Notes under the pieces: model-generated
Told to the model about the DNA's origin: nothing
The model's input: the letters and a program-made list of their open reading frames with translations, nothing else
Databases searched by the model: none
Made by a program: the position numbers and the translations under genes
NCBI GenBank assembly: GCA_035048495.1
Contig: JASUTR010000063.1
Location: 1-64,000 of the forward strand
Length of the DNA: 64,000 nt
From: Euptelea pleiosperma
Taxonomy: Eukaryota; Streptophyta; Magnoliopsida; Ranunculales; Eupteleaceae
Direction: 5' to 3'
In this document: piece by piece, positions 11,140-24,230 of the stretch
Layout: each line of letters starts with the position of its first letter
How positions within the stretch are numbered: position 1 is the first letter of the stretch

Positions 11140-14100
11140 GAGTCCAATTTGAGACGTTGACGAACGGATGGAGCTAACTTGTTTTGACTGTCTCGAATCT
11201 TGTTTTAACACTTCAAATGTGTTGAAACAATAGTATTAGAAGAGTTTGAGTCCAATCACGAGGTCCGGTTGCGAAAAAGTCACAAGTTATAGGCTTCGGA
11301 ATGCAACACAGAAACTGAGTCCAATTTGAGACGTTGACGTACGGATGGAGCTAACTTGTTTCAACTGTCCCGAATCTTGTTCCCACACTTCAAATATGTT
11401 GAAACAATAGTAATGGAAGAGTTTGAGTCTAATTATGAGGTCCGGTTGCGAAAAAGTCACAAGTTATAGGCTTCGGAATGTAACTCACAAACTGAGTCCA
11501 ATTTGAGACGTTGACGAACTGATGGAGCTAACTTGTTTTAACTGTCCCGAATCTTGTTCAACACTTCAAATATGTTGAAACAATAGTAATGGAAGAGTAT
11601 GAGTCTAATTATGAGGTCCGGTTGCGAAAAAGTCACAAGTTATAGGCTTCGGAATGTAACACACAAACTGAGTCCAATTTGAGACATTGACGAACGGATG
11701 GAGCTAACTTGTTTCGACTGTCCCGAATCTTGTTCCAACACTTCAAATGTGTTGAAACAATAGTAATGGAAGAATTCGAGTCTAATTACGAGTTCCAGTT
11801 GCGAAAAAGTCACAAGTTATAGGGTTCGGAACGTAACACACAAACAGAGTACAATTTGAGCCGTTGACGAACGGATGGAGCTAACTTGTTTTGACTGTCC
11901 CGAATCTTGTCTCAACACTTCAAATGTGTTGAAACAGTAGTAATAGAAGAGTTTGAGTCTAATCACGAGGTCCGGTTACGAAAAAGTCACAAGTTATAGG
12001 CTTCGGAATGCAACACAGAAACTGAGTCCTATTTGAGACGTTGACGTACGGATGGAGCTAACTTGTTTCGACCGTCCCGAATCTTGTTCCAACACATCAA
12101 ATGTGTTGAAACAATAGTAATACAAGAGTTTGAGTCCAATTACGAGGTCCGGTTGCGAAAAAGTCACAAGTTATTGGCTTCGGAATGTAACACACAAACT
12201 GTGTCCAATTTGAGACGTTGACGCACAGATGGAGCTAACTCTTTTTGCCTGTCCCGAATCTTGTTCCAATACTTCAAATGTGTTGAACAATAATAATGGA
12301 AGAGTTTGAGTAAAATTACGAGGTCTGATTGCGACAAAGTCACAAGTTATAGGCTTCGGAATGTTACACACTAATTGAGTCGAATTTGAGACGTTGATGC
12401 ACGGATGTAGCTAACTTGTTTCGACTGTCCCAAATCTTGTTCCAACACTTCAAATCTGTAGAAACAATAGTAATAGAAGAGTTTGAGTCCAATTACGAGG
12501 TCCGGTTGCGAAAAAGTCACAAGTTATAGGCTTAGGAATGTAACATACAAACTGAGTCCAATTTGAGACGTTGACGCACGGATGGAGCTAACTTGTTTTG
12601 ACTGTCCCAAATATTGTTCCAACACTTTAAATCTGTTGAAACAATAGTAATGGAAGAGTTTGAGTCGAATTATGAGGTCCGGTTACGAAAAAGTCATAAG
12701 TTATAGGCTTCAGAATGCAACACAGAAACTGAGTCTAATTTGAGACGTTGACGAACGGATGGAGCTAACTTGTTTCAACTGTCCCGAATCTTGTTCCAAC
12801 ACTTCAAATATGTTGAAACAATAGTAATGGAAGAGTTTGAGTCTAATTACGAGGTCCGGTTGCGAAAAAGTCACAAGTTATAGGCTTCGGAATGTAACAC
12901 ACAAACTGAGTCCAATTTGAGACATTGACGAACGGATGGAGCTAACTTGTTTCGACTGTCCCGAATCTTGTTCCAACACTTCAAATGTGTTGAAACAATA
13001 GTAATGGAAGAATTCGAGTCTAATTACGAGGTCCAGTTGCGAAAAAAGTCACAAGTTATAGGGTTCGGAACGTAACACACAAACAGAGTACAATTTGAGA
13101 CGTTGACGAACGGATGGAGCTAACTTGTTTTGACTGTCCCGAATCTTGTTTCAACAGTTCAAATGTGTTGAAACAATAGTAATAGAAGAGTTTGAGTCCA
13201 ATCACGAGGTCCGGTTGCAAAAAAATCACAAGTTATAGGCTTCGGAATGCAACACAGAAACTGAGTCCAATTTGAGACGTTGACGTACGGATGGAGCTAA
13301 CTTGTTTCGACCGTCCCAAATCTTGTTCCAACACATCAAATGTGTTGAAACAATAGTAATACAAGAGTTTGAGTCCAATTACAAGGTCCGGTTGCGAAAA
13401 AGTCAAAAGTTATTGGCTTCGGAATGTAACACACAAACTGTGTCCAATTTGAGACGTTGACGCACGGATGGACCTAAATCTTTTTGCCTGTCCCGAATCT
13501 TGTTCCAATACTTCAAATGTGTTGAACAATAATAATGGAAGAGTTTGAGTAAAATTACGAGGTCTGATTGCGAAAAAGTCACAAGTTATAGGCTTAGGAA
13601 TGTAACACACAAACTGAGTCCAATTTGAGACGTTGACGCACGGATGGAGCTAACTTGTTTTGACTGTCCCAAATATTGTTCCAACACTTCAAATCTTTTG
13701 AAACAATAGTAATGGAAGAGTTTGAGTCTAATTATGAGGTCCGGTTACGAAAAAGTCACAAGTTATAGGCTTCAGAGTGTAACACAGAAACTGAGTCCAA
13801 TTTGAGACGTTGACGAACGGATGGAGCTAACTTGTTTCAACTGTCCCGAATCTTGTTCCAACACTTCAAATATGTTGAAACAATAGTAATGGAAGAGTTT
13901 GAGTCTAATTATGAGGTCCGGTTGCGAAAAAGTCACAAGTTATAGGCTTCGGAATGTAACTCACAAACTGAGTCCAATTTGAGACATTGACGAACGGATG
14001 GAGCTAACTTGTTTCGACTGTCCCGAATCTTGTTCCAACACTTCAAATGTGTTGAAACAATAGTAATGGAAGAATTCGAGTCTAATTACGAGGTCCAGTT

Positions 14101-15347
14101 GCGAAAAAAGTCACAAGTTATAGGGTTCGGAACGTAACACACAAACAGAGTACAATTTGAGACGTTGACGAACGGATGGAGCTAACTTGTTTTGACTGTC
14201 CCGAATCTTGTTTCAACACTTCAAATGTGTTGAAACAATAGTAATAGAAGAGTTTGAGTCCAATCACGAGGTTCGGTTGCGAAAAAGTCAAAAGTTATTG
14301 GCTTCGGAATGCAACACAGAAACTGAGTCCAATTTGAGACGTTGACGTACGGATGGAGCTAACTTGTTTCGACCGTCCCGAATCTTGTTCCAACACATCA
14401 AATGTGTTGAAACAATAGTAATACAAGAGTTTGAGTCCAATTACGAGGTCCGGTTGCGAAAAAGTCACAAGTTATAGGCTTAGGAATGTAACACACAAAC
14501 TGAGTCCAATTTGAGACGTTGACGCACGAATGGAGCTAACTTGTTTTGACTGTCCCAAATATTGTTCCAACACTTCAAATCTGTTGAAACAATAGTAATG
14601 GAAGAGTTTGAGTCTAATTATGAGGTCCGGTTACGAAAAAGTCATATGTTATAGGCTTCAGAATGCAACACAGAAACTGAGTCCAATTTGAGACGTTGAC
14701 GAACGGATGGAGCTAACTTGTTTCAACTGTCCCGAATCTTGTTCCAACACTTCAAATATGTTGAAACAATAGTAATGGAAGAGTTTGAGTCTAATTACGA
14801 GGTCCGGTTGCGAAAAAGTCACAAGTTATAGGCTTCGGAATGTAACACACAAACTGAGTCCAATTTGAGACATAGACGAACGGATGGAGCTAACTTGTTT
14901 CGACTGTCCCGAATCTTGTTCCAACACTTCAAATGTGTTGAAACAATAGTAATGGAAGAATTCGAGTCTAATTACGAGGTCCAGTTGCGAAAAAAGTCAC
15001 AAGTTATAGGGTTCGGAACGTAACACACAAACAGAGTACAATTTGAGACGTTGACGAACGGATGGAGCTAACTTGTTTTGACTGTCCCGAATCTTGTTTC
15101 AACACTTCAAATGTGTTGAAACAATAGTAATAGAAGAGTTTGAGTCCAATCACGAGGTCCGGTTGCGAAAAAGTCACAAGTTATAGGCTTCGGAATGCAA
15201 CACAGAAACTGAGTCCAATTTGAGACGTTGACGTACGGATGGAGCTAACTTGTTTCGACCGTCCCGAATCTTGTTCCAACACATCAAATGTGTTGAAACA
15301 ATAGTAATACAAGAGTTTGAGTCCAATTACAAGGTCCGGTTGCGAAA
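11140..15347 (+). repeat. Mosaic satellite region between HOR copies
   Basis: About 24 monomers. From 11,140 the order runs m11 to m16, then jumps to m22 at about 12,208, skipping m17 to m21. Next come m1, m2, m3, m4, m5 and m6. About 12,200-13,400 matches about 3,000-4,200 at an offset of 9,198 bp (GGATGT at 3205 and 12403; CTTTAAATC at 3427 and 12625). CGCACGAATGG at about 14,527 matches 9,925 at an offset of 4,602 bp. The variant GACATAGACG near 14,870 recurs near 37,330 and 51,305. No gene is seen. Confidence 0.8.
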
Positions 15348-16804
15348 AAGTCAAAAGTTATTGGCTTCGGAATGTAACACACAAACTATGTCCAATTTGA
15401 GACGTTGACGCACGGATGGAGCTAACTCTTTTTGCCTGTCCCGAATCTTGTTCCAATACTTCAAATGTGTTGAACAATAATAATGGAAGAGTTTGAGTAA
15501 AATTACGAGGTCTGATTGCGAAAAAGTCACAAGTTATAGGCTTAGGAATGTAACACACAAACTGAGTCCAATTTGAAACGTTGACGCACGGATGGAGCTA
15601 ACTTGTTTTGACTGTCCCAAATATTGTTCCAACACTTCAAATCTGTTGAAACAATAGTAATGGAAGAGTTTGAGTCTAATTATGAGGTCCGGTTACGAAA
15701 AAGTCACAAGTTATAGGCTTCAGAATGTAACACAGAAACTGAGTCCAATTTGAGACGTTGACGAACGGATGGAGCTAACTTGTTTCAACTGTCCCGAATC
15801 TTGTTCCAACACTTCAAATATGTTGAAACAATAGTAATGGAAGAGTTTGAGTCTAATTACGAGGTTCGGTTGCGAAAGAGTCACAAGTTATAGGCTTCGG
15901 AATGTAACACACAAACTGAGTCCAATTTGAGACATTGACGAACGGATGGAGCTAACTTGTTTCAACTGTCCCGAATCCTGTTCCAACACTTCAAATATGT
16001 TGAAACAATAGTAATGGAAGAGTTCGAGTCCAATTACGAGGTCCGGTTGCGAAAAAGTCACAAGTTATAGGCTTAGGAATGTAACACACAAACTGAGTCC
16101 AATTTGAGACGTTGACGCACGGATGGAGCTAACTTGTTTTGACTGTCCCAAATATTGTTCCAACACTTCAAATCTGTTGAAACAATAGTAATGGAAGAGT
16201 TTGAGTCTAATTATGAGGTCCGGTTACGAAAAAGTCATATGTTATAGGCTTCAGAATGCAACACAGAAACTGAGTCCAATTTGAGACGTTGACGAACGGA
16301 TGGAGCTAACTTGTTTCAACTGTCCCGAATCTTGTTCCAACACTTCAAATATGTTGAAACAATAGTAATGGAAGGGTTTGAGTCTAATTACGAGGTTCGG
16401 TTGCGAAAGAGTCACAAGTTATAGGCTTCGGAATGTAACACACAAACTGAGTCCAATTTGAGACATTGACGAACGGATGGAGCTAACTTGTTTCGACTGT
16501 CCCGAATCTTGTTCCAACACTTCAAATGTGTTGAAACAATAGTAATGGAAGAATTCGAGTCTAATTACGAGGTCCAGTTGCGAAAAAAGTCACAAGTTAT
16601 AGGGTTCGGAACGTAACACACAAACTGAGTCCAATTTGAGACGTTGACGAACGGATGGAGCTAACTTGTTTTGACTGTCTCGAATCTTGTTTTAACACTT
16701 CAAATGTGTTGAAACAATAGTATTAGAAGAGTTTGAGTCCAATCACGAGGTCCGGTTGCGAAAAAGTCACAAGTTATAGGCTTCGGAATGCAACACAGAA
16801 ACTG
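15348..16804 (+). repeat. Block copied from 5,261-6,717 (right copy)
   Basis: This is the downstream partner of the 10,087-bp-offset pair. It shares TTTGAAACG at 15,572, the chimeric monomer with GAATCCTG at about 15,975 and GAAGGGTTTGAG at 16,371. Few single-base differences separate the two copies by eye; one is GACGGTCTCG on the left against GACTGTCTCG here. Low divergence over more than 1.4 kb points to segment-level copying and not monomer-by-monomer drift. Confidence 0.85.
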
Positions 16805-18397
16805 AGTCCAATTTGAGACGTTGACGTACGGATGGAGCTAACTTGTTTCAACTGTCCCGAATCTTGTTCCCACACTTCAAATATGTTGAAACAATAGTAA
16901 TGGAAGAGTTTGAGTCTAATTATGAGGTCCGGTTGCGAAAAAGTCACAAGTTATAGGCTTCGGAATGTAACACACAAACTGAGTCCAATTTGAGACATTG
17001 ACGAACGGATGGAGCTAACTTGTTTCGACTGTCCCGAATCTTGTTCCAACACTTCAAATGTGTTGAAACAATAGTAATGGAAGAATTCGAGTCTAATTAC
17101 GAGGTCCAGTTGCGAAAAAGTCACAAGTTATAGGGTTCGGAACGTAACACACAAACAGAGTATAATTTGAGCCGTTGACGAACGGATGGAGCTAACTTGT
17201 TTTGACTGTCCCGAATCTTGTTTCAACACTTCAAATGTGTTGAAACAATAGTAATACAAGAGTTTGAGTCCAATCTCGAGGTCCGGTTACGAAAAAGTCA
17301 CAAGTTATAGGCTTCGGAATGCAACACAGAAACTGAGTCCAATTTGAGACGTTGACGTACGGATGGAGCTAACTTGTTTCGACCGTCCCGAATCTTGTTC
17401 CAACACATCAAATGTGTTGAAACAATAGTAATACAAGAGTTTGAGTCCAATTACGAGGTCCGGTTGCGAAAAAGTCACAAGTTATTGGCTTCGGAATGTA
17501 ACACACAAACTGTGTCCAATTTGAGACGTCGACGCACGGATGGAGCTAACTTGTTTTGACTGTCCCAAATATTGTTCCAACACTTCAAATCTGTTGAAAC
17601 AATAGTAATGGAAGAGTTTGAGTCTAATTATGAGGTCCGGTTACGAAAAAGTCACAAGTTATAGGCTTCAGAATGTAACACAGAAACGGAGTCCAATTTG
17701 AGACGTTGACGAACGGATGGAGCTAACTTGTTTCAACTGTCCCGAATCTTGTTCCAACACTTCAAATATGTTGAAACAATAGTAATGGAAGAGTTTGAGT
17801 CTAATTATGAGGTCCGGTTGCGAAAAAGTCACAAGTTATAGGCTTCGGAATGTAACTCACAAACTGAGTCCAATTTGAGACATTGACGAACGGATGGAGC
17901 TAACTTGTTTCGACTGTTCCGAATCTTGTTCCAACACTTCAAATGTGTTGAAACAATAGTAATGGAAGAATTCGAGTCTAATTACGAGGTCCAGTTGCGA
18001 AAAAGTCACAAGTTATAGGGTTCGGAACGTAACACACAAACAGAGTACAATTTGAGCCGTTGACGAACGGATGGAGCTAACTTGTTTTGACTGTCCCGAA
18101 TCTTATTTCAACACTTCAAATGTGTTGAAACAATAGTAATAGAAGAGTTTGAGTCCAATCACGAGGTCCGGTTGCGAAAAAGTCACAAGTTATAGGCTTC
18201 GGAACGTAACACACAAACAGAGTACAATTTGAGCCGTTGACGAACGGATTTAGCTAACTTGTTTTGACTGTCCCGAATCTTATTTCAACACTTCAAATGT
18301 GTTGAAACAATAGTAATAGAAGAGTTTGAGTCCAATCACGAGGTCCGGTTGCGAAAAAGTCACAAGTTATAGGCTTCGGAATGCAACACAGAAACTG
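16805..18397 (+). repeat. 9-monomer tandem unit, first copy (1,593 bp)
   Basis: The monomer order is m12, m14, m15, m16, m17, m18, m19, m20 and a second m20, starting every 177 bp from 16,805. Private variants AGAGTATAATTTGAG (about 17,157) and CAATCTCGAG (17,271) recur 1,593 bp later, at about 18,750 and 18,864. That identifies a recent tandem duplication. The m17 monomer here has GACGTCGACGCACGG (a SalI site at about 17,527), whereas the second copy has GACGTTGACG. Confidence 0.85.
18044..18397 (+). repeat. Single-monomer tandem duplication (2 x 177 bp)
   Basis: Two consecutive m20 monomers start at 18,044 and 18,221, each with AGTACAATTTGAGCCG and CTTATTTC. Elsewhere m20 is single. The end of the first copy is chimeric: TATAGGCTTCGG (m20 end) runs directly into AACGTAACACACAAACAG (m19 end), so the breakpoint lies within about 18,197-18,206. 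The second copy has a private GGATTTAGC at about 18,247. This is a minimal one-repeat slippage or unequal exchange. Confidence 0.85.
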
Positions 18398-20341
18398 AGT
18401 CCAATTTGAGACGTTGACGTACGGATGGAGCTAACTTGTTTCAACTGTCCCGAATCTTGTTCCCACACTTCAAATATGTTGAAACAATAGTAATGGAAGA
18501 GTTTGAGTCTAATTATGAGGTCCGGTTGCGAAAAAGTCACAAGTTATAGGCTTCGGAATGTAACACACAAACTGAGTCCAATTTGAGACATTGACGAACG
18601 GATGGAGCTAACTTGTTTCGACTGTCCCGAATCTTGTTCCAACACTTCAAATGTGTTGAAACAATAGTAATGGAAGAATTCGAGTCTAATTACGAGGTCC
18701 AGTTGCGAAAAAGTCACAAGTTATAGGGTTCGGAACGTAACACACAAACAGAGTATAATTTGAGCCGTTGACGAACGGATGGAGCTAACTTGTTTTGACT
18801 GTCCCGAATCTTGTTTCAACACTTCAAATGTGTTGAAACAATAGTAATACAAGAGTTTGAGTCCAATCTCGAGGTCCGGTTACGAAAAAGTCACAAGTTA
18901 TAGGCTTCGGAATGCAACACAGAAACTGAGTCCAATTTGAGACGTTGACGTACGGATGGAGCTAACTTGTTTCGACCGTCCCGAATCTTGTTCCAACACA
19001 TCAAATGTGTTGAAACAATAGTAATACAAGAGTTTGAGTCCAATTACGAGGTCCGGTTGCGAAAAAGTCACAAGTTATTGGCTTCGGAATGTAACACACA
19101 AACTGTGTCCAATTTGAGACGTTGACGCACGGATGGAGCTAACTTGTTTTGACTGTCCCAAATATTGTTCCAACACTTCAAATCTGTTGAAACAATAGTA
19201 ATGGAAGAGTTTGAGTCTAATTATGAGGTCCGGTTACGAAAAAGTCACAAGTTATAGGCTTCAGAATGTAACACAGAAACGGAGTGCAATTTGAGACGTT
19301 GACGAACGGATGGAGCTAACTTGTTTCAACTGTCCCGAATCTTGTTCCAACACTTCAAATATGTTGAAACAATAGTAATGGAAGAGTTTGAGTCTAATTA
19401 TGAGGTCCGGTTGCGAAAAAGTCACAAGTTATAGGCTTCGGAATGTAACTCACAAACTAAGTCCAATTTGAGACGTTGACGAACGGATGGAGCTAACTTG
19501 TTTTAACTGTCCCGAATCTTGTTCAACACTTCAAATATGTTGAAACAATAGTAATGGAAGAGTATGAGTCTAATTATGAGGTCCGGTTGCGAAAAAGTCA
19601 CAAGTTATAGGCTTCGGAATGTAACACACAAACTGAGTCCAATTTGAGACATTGACGAACGGATGGAGCTAACTTGTTTCGACTGTTCCGAATCTTGTTC
19701 CAACACTTCAAATGTGTTGAAACAATAGTAATGGAAGAATTCGAGTCTAATTACGAGGTCCAGTTGCGAAAAAGTCACAAGTTATAGGGTTCGGAACGTA
19801 ACACACAAACAGAGTACAATTTGAGCCGTTGACGAACGGATGGAGCTAACTTGTTTTGACTGTCCCGAATCTTATTTCAACACTTCAAATGTGTTGAAAC
19901 AATAGTAATAGAAGAGTTTGAGTCCAATCACGAGGTCCGGTTGCGAAAAAGTCACAAGTTATAGGCTTCGGAATGCAACACAGAAACTAAGTCCAATTTG
20001 AGACGTTGACGTACGGATGGAGTAACTTGTTTCGACCGTCCCGAATCTTGTTCCAACACATCAAATGTGTTGAAACAATAGTAATACAAGAGTTTGAGTC
20101 CAATTACGAGGTCCGGTTGCGAAAAAGTCACAAGTTATTGGCTTCGGAATGTAACACACAAACTGTGTCCAATTTGAGACGTTGACGCACGGATGGAGCT
20201 AACTCTTTTTGCCTGTCCCGAATCTTGTTCCAATAATTCAAATGTGTTGAACAATAATAATGGAAGAGTTTGAGTAAAATTACGAGGTCTGATTGCGACA
20301 AAGTCACAAGTTATAGGCTTCGGAATGTTACACACTAATTG
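18398..20341 (+). repeat. Second copy of m12-m18 block, leading to m22
   Basis: Monomers m12, m14, m15, m16, m17 and m18 from 18,398 to about 19,459 duplicate 16,805-17,866. The array then includes an m13-like monomer after CACAAACTAAG (about 19,455), followed by m19, m20, m21 and m22. The right part matches 7.9-8.8 kb at an offset of 11,504 bp. The m22 monomer (CTCTTTTTGCC, TGATTGCGACAAAG) ends with CACTAATTG immediately before HOR unit A. Confidence 0.85.
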
Positions 20342-23300
20342 AGTCGAATTTGAGACGTTCATGCACGGATGGAGCTAACTTGTTTCGACTGTCCCAAATC
20401 TTGTTCCAACACTTCAAATCTGTAGAAACAATAGTAATAGAAGAGTTTGAGTCCAATTCGAAGGTCCGGTTTCGAAAAAGTCACAAGCTATAGGCTTAGG
20501 AATGTAACACACAAACTGAGTCCAATTTGAGACGTTGACGCACGGATGGAGCTAACTTGTTTTGACTGTCCCAAATATTGTTCCAACACTTCAAATCTGT
20601 TGAAACAATAGTAATGGAAGAGTTTGAGTCTAATTATGAGGTCCGGTTACGAAAAAGTCATAAGTTATAGGCTTCAGAATGCAACACAGAAACTGAGTCC
20701 AATTTGAGACGTTGACGAACGGATGGAGCTAACTTGTTTCAACTGTCCCGAATCTTGTTCCAACACTTCAAATATGTTGAAACAATAGTAATGGAAGAGT
20801 TTGAGTCTAATTAGGAGGTCCGGTTGCGAAAAAGTCACAAGTTATAGGCTTCGGAATGTAACTCACAAACTGAGTCCAATTTGAGACATTGACGAACGGA
20901 TGGAGCTAACTTGTTTCGACTGTCCCGAATCTTGTTCCAACACTTCAAATGTGTTGAAACAATAGTAATGGAAGAATTCGAGTCTAATTACGAGGTCCAG
21001 TTGTGAAAAAAGTCACAAGTTATAGGGTTCGGAACGTAACACACAAACAGAGTACAATTTGAGACGTTGACGAACGGATGGACCTAACTTGTTTTGACTG
21101 TCCCGAATCTTGTTTCAACACTTCAAATGTGTTGAAACAATAGTAATAGAAGAGTTTGAGTCCAATCACGAGGTTCGGTTGCGAAAAAGTCACAAGTTAT
21201 AGGCTTCGGAATGCAACACAGAAACTGAGTCCAATTTGAGACGTTGACGTACGGATGGAGCTAACTTGTTTCGACCGTCCCGAATCTTGTTCCAACACAT
21301 CAAATGTGTTGAAACAATAGTAATACAAGAGTTTGAGTCCAATTACGAGGTCCGGTTGCGAAAAAGTCACAAGTTATAGGCTTAGGAATGTAACACACAA
21401 ACTGAGTCCAATTTGAGACGTTGACGCACGAATGGAGCTAACTTGTTTTGACTGTCCCAAATATTGTTCCAACACTTCAAATCTGTTGAAACAATAGTAA
21501 TGGAAGAGTTTGAGTCTAATTATGAGGTCCGGTTACGAAAAAGTCATATGTTATAGGCTTCAGAATGCAACACAGAAACTGAGTCCAATTTGAGACGTTG
21601 ACGCACGGATGGAGCTAACTTGTTTTGACTGTCCCAAATATTGTTCCAACACTTCAAATCTGTTGAAACAATAGTAATGGAAGAGTTTGAGTCTAAATAT
21701 GAGGTCCGGTTACGAAAAAGTCATATGTTATAGGCTTCAGAATGCAACACAGAAACTGAGTCCAATTTGAGACGTTGACGAACGGATGGAGCTAACTTGT
21801 TTCAACTGTCCCGAATCTTGTTCCAACACTTCAAATATGTTGAAACAATAGCAATGGAAGAGTTTGAGTCTAATTACGAGGTTCGGTTGCGAAAGAGTCA
21901 CAAGTTATAGGCTTCGGAATGTAACACACAAACTGAGTCCAATTTGAGACATTGACGAACGGATGGAGCTAACTTGTTTCGACTGTCCCGAATCTTGTTC
22001 CAACACTTCAAATGTGTTGAAACAATAGTAATGGAAGAATTCGAGTCTAATTACGAGGTCCAGTTGCGAAAAAAGTCACAAGTTATAGGGTTCGGAACGT
22101 AACACACAAACTGAGTCCAATTTGAGACGTTGACGAACGGATGGAGCTAACTTGTTTTGACTGTCTCGAATCTTGTTTTAACACTTAAAATGTGTTGAAA
22201 CAATAGTATTAGAAGAGTTTGAGTCCAATCACGAGGTCCGGTTGCGAAAAAGTCACAAGTTATAGGCTTCGGAATGCAACACAGAAACTGAGTCCAATTT
22301 GAGACGTTGACGTACGGATGGAGCTAACTTGTTTCAACTGTCCCGAATCTTGTTCCCACACTTCAAATATGTTGAAACAATAGTAATGGAAGAGTTTGAG
22401 TCTAATTATGAGGTCCGGTTGCAAAAAAGTCACAAGTTATAGGCTTCGGAATGTAACTCACAAACTGAGTCCAATTTGAGACGTTGACGAACGGATGGAG
22501 CTAACTTGTTTTAACTGTCCCGAATCTTGTTCAACACTTCAAATATGTTGAAACAATAGTAATGGAAGAGTATGAGTCTAATTATGAGGTCCGGTTGCGA
22601 AAAAGTCACAAGTTATAGGCTTCGGAATGTAACACACAAACTGAGTCCAATTTGAGACATTGACGAACGGATGGAGCTAACTTGTTTCGACTGTCCCGAA
22701 TCTTGTTCCAACACTTCAAATGTGTTGAAACAATAGTAATGGAAGAATTCGAGTCTAATTACGAGGTCCAGTTGCGAAAAAGTCACAAGTTATAGGGTTC
22801 GGAACGTAACACACAAACAGAGTACAATTTGAGCCGTTGACGAACGGATGGAGCTAACTTGTTTTGACTGTCCCGAATCTTGTTTCAACACTTCAAATGT
22901 GTTGAAACAATAGTAATACAAGAGTTTGAGTCCAATCACGAGGTCCGGTTACGAAAAAGTCACAAGTTATAGGCTTCGGAATGCAACACAGAAACTGAGT
23001 CCAATTTGAGACGTTGAGGTACGGATGGAGCTAACTTGTTTCGACCGTCCCGAATCTTGTTCCAACACATCAAATGTGTTGAAACAATAGTAATACAAGA
23101 GTTTGAGTCCAATTACGAGGTCCGGTTGCGAAAAAGTCACAAGTTATTGGCTTCGGAATGTAACACACAAACTGTGTCCAATTTGAGACGTCGACGCACG
23201 GATGGAGCTAACTTGTTTTGACTGTCCCAAATATTGTTCCAACACTTCAAATCTGTTGAAACAATAGTAATGGAAGAGTTTGAGTCTAATTATGAGGTCC

Positions 23301-24230
23301 GGTTACGAAAAAGTCACAAGTTATAGGCTTCAGAATGTAACACAGAAACGGAGTCCAATTTGAGACGTTGACGAACGGATGGAGCTAACTTGTTTCAACT
23401 GTCCCGAATCTTGTTCCAACACTTCAAATATGTTGAAACAATAGTAATGGAAGAGTTTGAGTCTAATTATGAGGTCCGGTTGCGAAAAAGTCACAAGTTA
23501 TAGGCTTCGGAATGTAACTCACAAACTGAGTCCAATTTGAGACATTGACGAACGGATGGAGCTAACTTGTTTCGACTGTTCCGAATCTTGTTCCAACACT
23601 TCAAATGTGTTGAAACAATAGTAATGGAAGAATTCGAGTCTAATTACGAGGTCCAGTTGCGAAAAAGTCACAAGTTATAGGGTTCGGAACGTAACACACA
23701 AACAGAGTACAATTTGAGCCGTTGACGAACGGATGGAGCTAACTTGTTTTGACTGTCCCGAATCTTATTTCAACACTTCAAATGTGTTGAAACAATAGTA
23801 ATAGAAGAGTTTGAGTCCAATCACGAGGTCCGGTTGCGAAAAAGTCACAAGTTATAGGCTTCGGAATGCAACACAGAAACTAAGTCCAATTTGAGACGTT
23901 GACGTACGGATGGAGTAACTTGTTTCGACCGTCCCGAATCTTGTTCCAACACATCAAATGTGTTGAAACAATAGTAATACAAGAGTTTGAGTCCAATTAC
24001 GAGGTCCGGTTGCGAAAAAGTCACAAGTTATTGGCTTCGGAATGTAACAAACTGTGTCCAATTTGAGACGTTGACGCACGGATGGAGCTAACTCTTTTTG
24101 CCTGTCCGGAATCTTGTTCCAATAATTCAAATGTGTTGAACAATAATAATGGAAGAGTTTGAGTAAAATTACGAGGTCTGATTGCGACAAAGTCACAAGT
24201 TATAGGCTTCGGAATGTTACACACTAATTG
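20342..24230 (+). repeat. 22-monomer HOR, unit A (3,889 bp)
   Basis: Anchored on the m1 start AGTCGAATTT with TTCATGCACGG. The order is m1 to m22, with these diagnostics: m1 GTAGAAAC and AGCTATAGG; m3 TAATTAGGAGG; m4 TTGTGAAAAAAG; m5 GGACCTAAC; m7 CGAATGG; m8 TCTAAATATG; m11 TGTCTCG; m12 TTCCCACAC; m13 TTTTAACTG; m16 TTGAGGTACGG; m17 GTCGACG; m20 CTTATTTC; m21 GGAGTAAC; m22 CTCTTTTTGCC. Near the right end there is a 4-bp deletion (GTAACAAACTG in place of GTAACACACAAACTG) shared with units B and C. A private change is CACTTAAAATG at about 22,183. Confidence 0.95.
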
